Source: Stieleria maiorica (GTDB lineage Bacteria > Planctomycetota > Planctomycetia > Pirellulales > Pirellulaceae). Taken from it: a stretch of 64,000 nucleotides of DNA. How positions within the stretch are numbered: the first letter of the stretch is position 1; each line of letters opens with the position of its first letter. Shown piece after piece: positions 56,400 to 64,000 of the stretch. Location of the stretch: NCBI RefSeq assembly GCF_008035925.1, contig NZ_CP036264.1, positions 3,530,203 to 3,594,202 on the forward strand. The letters are read 5' to 3'. A model generated the notes under the pieces. That model did not search any database. It was not told where the DNA came from and saw only the letters and a program-made list of their open reading frames with translations. Position numbers and translations under genes: made by a program.

Positions 56400-56753
56400 A
56401 TGGACGAACTTGCAGCACAATTCCTCGACGCGCCGAACACCGAAGAAGCGCTTGCTTGGCTTCAAGGCGGAACTCGATCTCAGATTCGGACCCTCGGCGA
56501 AGATGAATCAACTGTGGACTCTATCTCGATGGTCGAAGAGCTCTACGCGGCCGGCGCTTCTAATGTCTTTGCGGTTGACATCGATTCGTATGATCGGGGC
56601 GCGAACAGCGGAAAACTTCTGATCGAATTAACGGATGCCCCAACAGATCGAGAGCAAGTGCTGGGGATCGTATCACAAATCGCGCAAGCGAATGGATTTG
56701 ACCCTGAGCTCGATTATGGTCAACAATACGTTTTACAGGCCGCTCCGAATTGA
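56400..56753 (+). CDS. Small hypothetical protein
   Basis: A 117-residue acidic protein starting MDELAAQFLDAPNTEEALAW. It has alternating helices and strands (SMVEELYAAGASNVFAVDID; KLLIELTDAP; QVLGIVSQIAQANGFDPEL), natural composition and no membrane segment or signal. It would be cytoplasmic. No family recognised. It sits 128 bp after the glyoxalase-fold gene on the same strand. Confidence 0.6.
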   Translation: MDELAAQFLDAPNTEEALAWLQGGTRSQIRTLGEDESTVDSISMVEELYAAGASNVFAVDIDSYDRGANSGKLLIELTDAPTDREQVLGIVSQIAQANGFDPELDYGQQYVLQAAPN

Positions 56754-56940
56754 ATCCGTTGAACTCGTCGTTGATCATGATTGAAGCCAAACGCTCGGAC
56801 AACCAGTAAGAATCTGGCATCGCGAACTTGCGAGCCGCAGTTCAAGTCCTCTGTTTGAGAAGCCCGGTAACGCTCGCTCGGCCGCCTCGATCTCTCTTGG
56901 ATTTTGCTTCGACCGACTGGGCTGCTTCGAGCTACATCGT

Positions 56941-57267
56941 TCAGATACGGTGCTCGTTTGCAGGTGCGGGTGTGAAAGAACGTGACTCCCCCGGGAGAGC
57001 GACACGCAGCGACCCGTAGGCGAATCTCCGGTCATTCTGCAGATGCAAGAAGAATTGGCGAACATGGTTCTCGGTGGCTTGATCGGGGGAGCACTTGGCG
57101 AAATCGGAGAGTTGTCGGATGGCGCGGATGTATCCGTCGTGCGTCCGCTTGGACATGCCGGAGAGTTGCAGGTCTTCGCTGAGTTTTCGACGACGATTCT
57201 CGGGAAAGTAGGCGCCAAGAGCGGCTGACTTTTGCGAATTGCGGCGACGATTGTTAGACTTGGACAT
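56941..57267 (-). pseudogene. Tyrosine recombinase/integrase N-terminal remnant
   Basis: From the ATG at 57267 the frame reads a basic start and then LSEDLQLSGMSKRTHDGYIR and QLSDFAKCSPDQATENHVRQ, the SAM-like core-binding domain that begins many XerC/D-type integrases. After about 85 residues (FFLHLQNDRRF) similarity ends and the frame closes at 56941; the catalytic domain with the R-H-R-Y residues is missing. It marks a former recombination event in the island. Confidence 0.6.
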
Positions 57268-57435
57268 CGTATGTTCCTTCCACCAAGGACTAATGCCCCC
57301 AAAATCTCCCACCGCGCAGCGGCTTACATGAACCGATGGGTGCACGCCGAGTCGCTGAGTCGTGGTTTTCGACGTGGGGAATCGCTCGCGGCGACCGCGT
57401 GGTCTGTGACGTCCTGTGGCCACACGGAGGCATTC

Positions 57436-58251
57436 ATGAAAAAACTCATGTTGCTGACGGTTTTCCTTTTTTGCTGCACGTTCGGCTGCAGCCCGAATGA
57501 ACCCGAAATGCCACAGTTTGTCCGCGACTATGAACGGGCAATCCTTGAGAGTGATCTGGGGCCATTGGACAAAGTGCTAACCTCCAGCCTATGCAACGAT
57601 CGGTACGCATTGGATTCAGGGCTGATCCAAACCATTGCGGGCACGATTGCCCTTCGGCAGGTTGTTTGGCATGACGTATACGTTACGACGTCTGGAACGC
57701 GGCAGATGTTCCTTCTGGACTGCTTTATACGGCCCGTCGCCTCAACGCCGATACAACCTGTCGCGGTGATTACGGACGCCGACTTCAAACTCATTAACTG
57801 GAGGCTGTTGTCTCCCTGGTCCGAAGGATTTCAAGCGGCGGAGCTGGCTGTTAACGATGACGGTACACACACTCTGACTGTCCGCACCCTTGCGAATTGG
57901 TTCGCGGGGACGATTTCGTATCCGTATCCAATTCGTGACGATCAGTTTATAGACGAAGGTCAGGTGTATACGGGGCCGAAAGACGATAGCGTGGTCTACA
58001 AAGGTTACAATGGCGATCCCCCAAATGCCAAAGACGCTCTGAAGGCTCTGCGGGCAACACGTCAAGACGAAGATGGTGTTTTCGTGTCACCGATTCTCAA
58101 TCAATACTCAAAACATGGATTGGGCGATTCCTGGTCACGGGGCTTTGTTCATGATGATCGGCCGCGAAATTTACGAACCGATAAGAACGTCGAACCGAAA
58201 CGGTACACAAACAAGCCCACAGAACAAACGATTGCAGCGGAGCCGAAATAG
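57436..58251 (+). CDS. Probable lipoprotein of unknown function
   Basis: A 271-residue protein. The N-terminus MKKLMLLTVFLFCCTFGC is a signal sequence with a possible lipobox Cys18, although the residues before it are not ideal. The mature part has strand-rich segments (PIQPVAVITDADFKLINWRL; LTVRTLANWFAGTISYPYPI) and a hydrophilic C-terminus. The ATG at 57436 is preferred to a longer frame that adds 68 low-quality residues. AT-richer than the flagellar genes. No family recognised. Confidence 0.7.
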   Translation: MKKLMLLTVFLFCCTFGCSPNEPEMPQFVRDYERAILESDLGPLDKVLTSSLCNDRYALDSGLIQTIAGTIALRQVVWHDVYVTTSGTRQMFLLDCFIRPVASTPIQPVAVITDADFKLINWRLLSPWSEGFQAAELAVNDDGTHTLTVRTLANWFAGTISYPYPIRDDQFIDEGQVYTGPKDDSVVYKGYNGDPPNAKDALKALRATRQDEDGVFVSPILNQYSKHGLGDSWSRGFVHDDRPRNLRTDKNVEPKRYTNKPTEQTIAAEPK

Positions 58252-58344
58252 GTGGGCTGGTTCGCTTTACTGAGCAACGTTTCCTCTCGGCCGCTGAATC
58301 TAGACGTTCATACTTTAAGGATCGTGTGACTTACGATTGAAACC

Positions 58345-58674
58345 TTGAGCGATTCAAGCCCTGACCTGCCGCATCTGCCAAATAAAGCCGCGAGCAAAGG
58401 CAGCAGATTTCGCGTCTTCGTTTTGCGAGCGGCGTGCGTCTACGGCCTCTTCGTAAACGTTTGGTATTTTGGTGCCGCAGCACTGTATTTTTGGGTCTTC
58501 GGCGACAATTCGTCGACATTGGGGCTCTACCCAATAATCCCCGCTGCGATTGTTGCCGTAGCAACAGTTCTGCTCATCCGAAATCAGATGACGACGATGT
58601 ACGTTGTGGCGGGGCTTACGGCACCGCTGGGGCTTTCTTTCGCTTGCAATGTGTTCCGATTTGGGCTCGTCTGA
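58345..58674 (+). CDS. Small membrane protein
   Basis: A 109-residue protein with three predicted membrane helices (FVLRAACVYGLFVNVWYFGA; LYPIIPAAIVAVATVLLI; MYVVAGLTAPLGLSFACNVF). The only plausible start is TTG at 58345, which lowers confidence. 93 bp after the lipoprotein gene. Function unknown. Confidence 0.5.
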   Translation: MSDSSPDLPHLPNKAASKGSRFRVFVLRAACVYGLFVNVWYFGAAALYFWVFGDNSSTLGLYPIIPAAIVAVATVLLIRNQMTTMYVVAGLTAPLGLSFACNVFRFGLV

Positions 58675-58686
58675 CTTGTTTCTGAC

Positions 58687-58799
58687 GTTTTAATCTCTCC
58701 ACGCTGCCTTCGTCCTTGATGCGGCAACCTGTTGCCACCCATGAACATGCGGCGAGCACCCGAAGCGAGACGGCTAGCAATTCCATGTGGAGCGATTGA
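58687..58799 (+). repeat. ~110-bp direct repeat, copy 2
   Basis: Same orientation as 55207-55318, with roughly four in five positions alike by eye. It starts about 12 bases after the small membrane protein gene and closes the accessory island. Confidence 0.7.
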
Positions 58800-59149
58800 C
58801 AGGCCTTTTCTCCGTTACGACACTCGCTCCCCCTTTGCCGCCAACCGGTTGGTCTGTGAACGGGGTGATCGTCGCCGGTATCTGAACAACAATGGAACGC
58901 GCTGACCCGGAACTTTATGGCTTGTGATCCGCGCGTTCCAACCGACGAGGCTTAGGTGGGGTGTTTGTGATTGCCGGCGAAGCAGCGGACGGTTTCCTTG
59001 CCGCGTGAACGCCTCGGCCGTGCGTTCTAAGACGGAGCCTTGGAACGAGGGCGATTGGCAGTGTAGACCCATTGTCCCCGATTGTTCTGCTGTTGTTCTG
59101 CTGGCTGAGAGGGTTTGGTGGTGGGCCGCTGCGCGGGCCTGGGGGAACA

Positions 59150-59372
59150 GTTGAGGACAACGGTTCTACAATTTGCCGCGTGGCGGCTAGGGGAGAACAG
59201 TTGGGGACAAGGGTTCTACAGTTTGCCGCGTGGCGGGTAGGGGGAACCGTTGGGGACAACGGTTCTACAGTTTGCCGCGTGGCGGGTAGGGGGAACAGTT
59301 GGGGACAACGGTTCTACACTTTGCCGCGTGGCGGGTAGGGGGAGAACCGTTGGGGACAACGGTTCTACACTT
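59150..59372 (+). repeat. Tandem array of ~50-bp units (about 4.5 copies)
   Basis: Units start at 59150, 59200, 59249, 59298 and 59349, spacing 49-51 bp. Each has TTGGGGACAACGGTTCTACA, then TTTGCCGCGTGGCGGGTAGG, with few changes; the last is partial. Copies are adjacent with no spacers, so this is not a CRISPR. It lies just after the TPR gene (minus strand) and near its transcript end. The rest of 58800-59149 holds no visible gene. Confidence 0.85.
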
Positions 59373-59390
59373 CGGCTGTTGCACGGAGCA

Positions 59391-59729
59391 CTAGGCTTGC
59401 GATTGCAGCATTTGCGCTTTGGCCATCGCGTCTTCGGCTTTGGCGATGTATTGCTGGTCTTGCGTTCCGGCCCACGCCCGTTGGTACGTCACGCTCATGG
59501 CGGTGAAGTTGAACGGGTCATTGGGTTCCAGCTCACACGCTTTTTCGCCGTGCTGGATCGCCTCGGCGTGTTGCCCCGTCTTGGTGTAGACGCGGGCGAG
59601 CGCCAGATGTCCGAGCACGAACGAATCGTCTTGATCAAGGATCGAGTTCAAGCCCTCGATCGCTTCGCTGAACTTCTCGTCGTCGATCAGTTTTTCGACT
59701 TCGTTGTATTGACTGTGGATATCACTCAT
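59391..59729 (-). CDS. Small tetratricopeptide-repeat protein
   Basis: A 112-residue helical protein with about three TPR units: EKLIDDEKFSEAIEGLNSIL, FVLGHLALARVYTKTGQHAE, AIQHGEKACELEPNDPFNFT. TPRs bind partner proteins; the partner is unknown. It follows aconitase by 11 bp on the same strand and is probably in its operon. Confidence 0.85.
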   Translation of the reverse strand: MSDIHSQYNEVEKLIDDEKFSEAIEGLNSILDQDDSFVLGHLALARVYTKTGQHAEAIQHGEKACELEPNDPFNFTAMSVTYQRAWAGTQDQQYIAKAEDAMAKAQMLQSQA

Positions 59730-59740
59730 CGTTTGAAAAA

Positions 59741-62449
59741 TTATGCCTGGGCCAGGTTTCGAAGAACGGTCGGCAGGATGCCGCCGTTGCGGTAATACTG
59801 CAATTCGACCGGCGTGTCGATCCGGACGATGCAGTCAAAGGTGGTGACGGTGCCGTCGTCGGCGGTCGCCGTCACAGCGATCGTGCTGCGGGGTTCCAGG
59901 TCATCGGACAGGTCCGGGATCGAGAACGTTTCCTCGCCGGTCAAACCGAGTGATTGCCACGTTTTTCCGTCAGCGAATTCCAACGGTAAGACGCCCATGC
60001 CGACCAGGTTGCTGCGGTGAATCCGCTCGTAGCTGGCAGCGATCACGGCCTTGACCCCTAGCAACATCGTGCCCTTGGCCGCCCAGTCGCGACTGCTGCC
60101 GGTACCGTATTCGGTTCCGGCCAACACGACCAACGGGGTGCCGTCTTTCTGGTACTGCATCGACGCGTCGTAGATGCTGGTCACTTCACCGGTGGGCAGG
60201 TGACGCGTGACGCCACCTTCGGTTCCCGGCGCCAGCTGGTTGCGGATGCGAATGTTGGCAAACGTGCCGCGAACCATCACCAAATCATTGCCGCGTCGCG
60301 ATCCGAAACTGTTGAATTCTTTGATCGGGATTCCGCTCTCTTGCAGGAATTTACCGGCAGGTCCGTCCGAAGCGATCGCACCGGCCGGCGAGATGTGGTC
60401 GGTCGTGACCGAATCGCCCAACAGCACCAGGCATCGAGCACCTTCGATCGGTCCGATCGCCGGGACTGCGTCGCCACTGACGTGATCCAAGAAGGGCGGA
60501 TGGTGGATGTAACTGCTCTCATCGCTCCAGGGATAAATCGCTCCCTCGGCCGCTTCGATCGCGTTCCACAATTCGTTCCCCGCGACGGCTTCGTTGTATT
60601 GCCGCGTGAACATCTCGGGATCGATCGAGGTATGGATGGTGTCCAGGATCTCTTCGGCCGACGGCCAGATCTCTTTCAGGTAGACGTCTTCGCCCTTGGC
60701 ATCTTTGCCCAACGGCTCGTTGACCAGATCGATGTCGGTCGTTCCGGCCAATGCGTAGGCGACCACCAGCGGCGGGCTGGCCAAATAGTTCGCTCGGGTC
60801 AACGGATTGACGCGTCCTTCGAAGTTCCGGTTGCCGCTGAGCACGGCCGATGCGACCAGGTCCCCCGACTCGATCGCGCCGGCAACCGGTGCCGGCAACG
60901 GACCGCTGTTGCCGATACACGTCGTGCACCCGTATCCGACGGTGTGGAAACCGAGCGTCTTGAGCGGCTCGGTCAGACCGGCCTTGTCCAAGTACTCGGT
61001 GACGACGCGTGATCCCGGTGCCAAACTGGTTTTGACGTGCGAGGGAACCTTCAGCCCACGCTCGGCTGCTTTCTTGGCCAGCAAACCGGCGCCGATCATT
61101 ACCGACGGGTTGCTGGTGTTGGTGCAGGACGTGATGGCCGCGATCACCACCGCACCGTGGCCGATCTGGCTGCTGTGACCGTTGTCCTGGATCGTGCCTT
61201 TGCGATCCAATTCGCTGGCATCGAGCCCGAACCCGGTCTTGCCGATCGGCGCGGTCAATGCGTCGTGGAACGCCGACTTCATGTTTGCCAGTGAGATTCG
61301 GTCTTGGGGACGCTTCGGCCCGGCCAAGCTGGGTTCCACGGTTCCCAAGTCCAACGACAGTGTCTTGGTGTAGTTCAGCGTCGGACTGTCGTCGGTGTGG
61401 AACAACCCTTGTTCTTTGCAGTACCGTTCGACCAACTGAACGCCGGCCTCGGCGCGACCGGTTTGTCGCAAGTAAGTTAATGTGACATCGTCGACGGGGA
61501 AGAAGCCCATCGTCGCGCCATACTCAGGCGCCATGTTGGCGATCGTGGCCCGGTCGGCGACGCTCATCGCGTTCATCCCGCTGCCGAAGAACTCGACGAA
61601 CTTGCCCACCACACCTTCGGCTCGCAACAGTTCGACCACACGCAACACCATGTCGGTCGCCGTTGCACCGGACGGCAGTTTGCCGGTCAGTTCAAAACCG
61701 ATGACTTCCGGCATCAACATGTACAAGGGCTGTCCCAGCATGTTGGCTTCGGCTTCGATCCCGCCGACGCCCCAACCGAGCACGCCCAGGCCATTGATCA
61801 TCGTGGTGTGACTGTCTGTACCGACCAGCGTGTCGGGCATCGCCACCGGGCCGTCGCCGGTATCGCGGATCGCGACGACATGAGCCAGATATTCCAAGTT
61901 GACTTGGTGAACGATCCCGACGTTCGGCGGAACGACGCGGAAGTTGTCAAAGGCTTGTTGCCCCCAACGCAAGAATTCATAACGTTCCCGGTTCCGCTCG
62001 AATTCGATCTCGACGTTTTGCCCCAACGCGGCTTCGCTGCCGAAGAAGTCGACCTGAACACTGTGGTCGATCACCAAGTCGACAGGGATCAACGGGTTGA
62101 TCTTGTTGGGGTCGCCGCCGATGCGTTGCATCGCCGATCGCATCGCTGCCAAGTCGACGACCGCCGGCACGCCGGTGAAGTCCTGCAGCACGACACGGTA
62201 GGGCTTGAAGGGGACTTCCTGCTTGGCCGGAGAGGCGGCGTTCCAAGCCGCCAAGTTTTTCACATCGTCTTCGCTGACCGAAAATCCGTCGCAGTTGCGC
62301 AAGACCGCTTCGAGCAGCACTCGAATCGAAAACGGCATCCGATCAATCTGGCCGAGTCCGGCGTCTTGCAACTTGCTGAGCCGGTAAATGGTGGCTGCTC
62401 CGCTGCCGGTTTCAAATTGGTCGCGGACGCTAAACGGGTCAAAACTCAC
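59741..62449 (-). CDS. acnA: Aconitate hydratase A
   Basis: A 902-residue enzyme interconverting citrate and isocitrate in the TCA cycle. The iron-sulfur cysteines are in [14 protein letters not shown] and [18 protein letters not shown]. Other signatures are [19 protein letters not shown] and [16 protein letters not shown], the latter in the swivel domain. Start taken at the GTG at 62449 (reading [15 protein letters not shown]), where family similarity begins; a GTG 16 codons upstream at 62497 is an alternative. No Shine-Dalgarno is seen at either. Length matches AcnA-type aconitases. Confidence 0.96.
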   Translation of the reverse strand: MSFDPFSVRDQFETGSGAATIYRLSKLQDAGLGQIDRMPFSIRVLLEAVLRNCDGFSVSEDDVKNLAAWNAASPAKQEVPFKPYRVVLQDFTGVPAVVDLAAMRSAMQRIGGDPNKINPLIPVDLVIDHSVQVDFFGSEAALGQNVEIEFERNRERYEFLRWGQQAFDNFRVVPPNVGIVHQVNLEYLAHVVAIRDTGDGPVAMPDTLVGTDSHTTMINGLGVLGWGVGGIEAEANMLGQPLYMLMPEVIGFELTGKLPSGATATDMVLRVVELLRAEGVVGKFVEFFGSGMNAMSVADRATIANMAPEYGATMGFFPVDDVTLTYLRQTGRAEAGVQLVERYCKEQGLFHTDDSPTLNYTKTLSLDLGTVEPSLAGPKRPQDRISLANMKSAFHDALTAPIGKTGFGLDASELDRKGTIQDNGHSSQIGHGAVVIAAITSCTNTSNPSVMIGAGLLAKKAAERGLKVPSHVKTSLAPGSRVVTEYLDKAGLTEPLKTLGFHTVGYGCTTCIGNSGPLPAPVAGAIESGDLVASAVLSGNRNFEGRVNPLTRANYLASPPLVVAYALAGTTDIDLVNEPLGKDAKGEDVYLKEIWPSAEEILDTIHTSIDPEMFTRQYNEAVAGNELWNAIEAAEGAIYPWSDESSYIHHPPFLDHVSGDAVPAIGPIEGARCLVLLGDSVTTDHISPAGAIASDGPAGKFLQESGIPIKEFNSFGSRRGNDLVMVRGTFANIRIRNQLAPGTEGGVTRHLPTGEVTSIYDASMQYQKDGTPLVVLAGTEYGTGSSRDWAAKGTMLLGVKAVIAASYERIHRSNLVGMGVLPLEFADGKTWQSLGLTGEETFSIPDLSDDLEPRSTIAVTATADDGTVTTFDCIVRIDTPVELQYYRNGGILPTVLRNLAQA

Positions 62450-62667
62450 TGCGGGGGTCTCTGCGTGCAAAGCGGAAAGGGAACTGTCAACGCGCACAGT
62501 CTATCGTTTTACTCTGAAAAAATCGCCCCTGCGACAGGCCGTCTCAGCCCAAGTCGGCCGGATGCGTCCCTTGATCGCAGGCTGCGGCGGCGAAGGCATC
62601 CCTGTCCGCCGCAGATCGCCGTTTTGGGGCCCGCCATCGCCCAAAGTTCCACGATCCGACCCCAGTT

Positions 62668-62709
62668 TTCTGCCCCACCCGCTCGTCTTTCTGCCCCACC
62701 CGCTCGTCT
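62668..62709. repeat. 21-bp exact tandem duplication
   Basis: Two adjacent copies of a 21-mer containing CTGCCCCACCCGCTCGTC fill 62668-62688 and 62689-62709. They lie in the ~460-bp gap between aconitase and the next gene, which holds no other supported feature. Confidence 0.7.
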
Positions 62710-62908
62710 GGGGCGCATCGCAGCCGATCGTGGTTCGACGAATTCGCAAAAAGCACGCCTTCGACTCCTGTCAAACTGGGCGATTTGCGTTCGTTGTAGC
62801 GGACGTAGCGATTCTCTTGATCGTTCGGATTCTTTCGCGCCGATCAAAGATTGCGAAGAAGGACTGATTCCCCGATGGCTTTCCGCTGAACTGCGAGACG
62901 TTGTGACC

Positions 62909-64000
62909 ATGAGCTTGAATTCCCTACTGATCCGGCCGTTTTTGCCCTCACAACGACGCCCAAGTCGGTCGGCCAAAGCCATCATGCTGGGCAGCCTGCT
63001 GTCGGGCGTCTCGGCGGTCTCGGTGCTTGGGGCCCCGCATGCCACGGCGGCCGAAACGGCCTGCGGTGTGTGTCCCCCCGTCAGCGGGCAAGTCCGGTGT
63101 GAGTGTGGTTCGTGCGGCCGATCGGGATTGCTGGCGCAAAACCCGATTTACACGACACTCGACACGGTCGCCGGCGGAATCGAGAAACTGCTGGGACTGG
63201 ACCGTTGTTGCAACACCGCATGCACCAAAAGCGGTTGCGACGGTGGATGCGATTCAGCCCCCTGGATGATGGACTTCGAATCCGCCACGCCCACCAGCCC
63301 GCACGACTCGGTCGCCCCACAGCCGATCCCCGCTCCGCCGCCGACCGCCAAACCGATCGCCCGTCCTCCAGCGACAACTCCACAGTTGCCGAGCGTACCG
63401 CCGTTGGCCCCCGCACCAGCGAAAGTGCCGCAACCCGAACCGGCGCCAGCAAAGCCGGCACCTCCTAAGCCAGCGCCTCCTCAACCGGCGCCTCCGAAGG
63501 CTGCGCCCGAGCAATCACCTCCGGCGACACTCCCCCCGGCTACCCCCGAACCGATGCCGTCGCGAACCGTTCCGAGTGAACCGGCGCCGGTCGAGCGGTC
63601 TGAACTGATGCTTCCCGAACCGGGGAACACGGTGCCGGATTCATTTCCGATTCCTCCGGCCGAGCCCGCGCCCCAGCCGAAAAAAGAAGGATCGATCTTT
63701 GACGCGCTCGATGACTTGGAGGATTTGGATGATCCCTTCAAGGAAGATGCGGCGCAGCTGATGCGTCAATACGGTTCCATTCGGCCGATGCTCGAACGTG
63801 CGACCAAAGCGATGACGCCGACCTATCAACCGGTCTATCCGACACCAAAGCGGACGGTACAGATGGCCGAAACATCCGATTCGGGAATCACCACGGGTTG
63901 GACGACGCTGACCGATGGCGCGCTGCCGAGATTGATTTCCGGCAGAAGTCTTGGCACACGCACACCTTGGGCGACGGGTTCGACATTTCCCGCGTTGTCG
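62909..64000 (+). CDS. Exported Cys- and Pro-rich protein, C-terminus outside window
   Basis: A frame of 364 codons from the ATG at 62909 runs open to the last base, so the end lies outside the window. A late signal peptide (about residues 25-48, LGSLLSGVSAVSVLGAPHAT) leads to a cysteine-rich stretch (CGVCPPVSGQVRCECGSCG, later CCNTACTKSGCDGGC) with paired Cys that may bind metal or form disulfides. Residues about 140-250 are a proline/alanine-rich linker (PAPPKPAPPQPAPP-like). A mixed region with acidic DALDDLEDLDDP follows. No catalytic domain recognised. This kind of architecture is common among planctomycete cell-surface proteins. Confidence 0.75.
   Translation, partial: MSLNSLLIRPFLPSQRRPSRSAKAIMLGSLLSGVSAVSVLGAPHATAAETACGVCPPVSGQVRCECGSCGRSGLLAQNPIYTTLDTVAGGIEKLLGLDRCCNTACTKSGCDGGCDSAPWMMDFESATPTSPHDSVAPQPIPAPPPTAKPIARPPATTPQLPSVPPLAPAPAKVPQPEPAPAKPAPPKPAPPQPAPPKAAPEQSPPATLPPATPEPMPSRTVPSEPAPVERSELMLPEPGNTVPDSFPIPPAEPAPQPKKEGSIFDALDDLEDLDDPFKEDAAQLMRQYGSIRPMLERATKAMTPTYQPVYPTPKRTVQMAETSDSGITTGWTTLTDGALPRLISGRSLGTRTPWATGSTFPALS

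Noticed and set aside
59150..59372. CRISPR array
   Set aside because: Repeats are directly adjacent without unique spacers, so it is a simple tandem array.
62388..63045. Frames of 159-178 residues before the last gene
   Set aside because: They cross a 21-bp tandem duplication and overlap the starts of better-supported genes in antisense.

Overview
The window looks like a chromosome segment of a marine-type planctomycete (Planctomycetota, probably order Pirellulales, Rhodopirellula-like). Four things point there: an ECF sigma factor of the planctomycete type overlapping a WD40 serine/threonine kinase; a compatible-solute cassette of the kind studied in Rhodopirellula; many exported proteins of unknown function; and many dispersed palindromic repeats of 40-135 bp. 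GC content is fairly high and long antisense reading frames are common, so many apparent ORFs are shadows of real genes. No rRNA, tRNA, CRISPR array or intact transposase was found.

Layout. (1) 1-9.4 kb: the start of a large exported protein running off the left edge (minus strand, no stop inside the window), then the ECF sigma/kinase pair bracketed by inverted copies of a 41-bp repeat, then a formylglycine-generating-enzyme-like exported protein. (2) 9.6-16.7 kb: housekeeping genes, namely a fused HemD-HemE protein, trmB, dnaE and a small conserved protein. (3) 17.3-23.6 kb: glucosylglycerate metabolism (HAD phosphatase, glucosyl-3-phosphoglycerate synthase, GH13_18 phosphorylase) converging on glycogen phosphorylase. 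(4) 24.2-33.6 kb: a signalling island with a TAT-exported solute-binding protein but no permease, a membrane histidine kinase, four stand-alone receiver proteins (one with two REC domains) and two paralogous REC-histidine kinases in opposite orientations. Both of these kinases end in the same domain, which resembles a degenerate GGDEF fold. (5) 33.9-34.7 kb: a methyltransferase with an N-terminal export or anchor segment.

(6) 34.9-52.9 kb: two divergent flagellar operons. The minus-strand one is flgF-flgG-flgA-flgH-flgI-flgJ-flgN-flgK-flgL (rod, rings, hook-filament junction). The plus-strand one is fliL-fliM-fliN-fliO-fliP-flhA, a small membrane protein, fliA, and three uncharacterised genes, two of them exported. 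fliQ, fliR and flhB are not here. The leader of the plus operon can fold into a structure that shares sequence elements with c-di-GMP-I riboswitches. (7) 53.1-59.4 kb: a TrhA/hemolysin-III membrane protein, then a gene-poor, decayed stretch with a GxxExxY-family remnant and a small accessory island (glyoxalase-fold protein, two hypotheticals, a lipoprotein, an integrase fragment) lying between two direct copies of a ~110-bp repeat. (8) 59.2-64 kb: a 50-bp tandem array, a TPR protein, aconitase, and the start of a cysteine- and proline-rich exported protein running off the right edge.

Working together: the flagellar operons supply structural, export and sigma-28 functions; the phosphorelay island may feed environmental input into cell behaviour (inference); the sugar cassette and glycogen phosphorylase would share glucose-1-phosphate between storage and osmolyte pools (inference from family roles).
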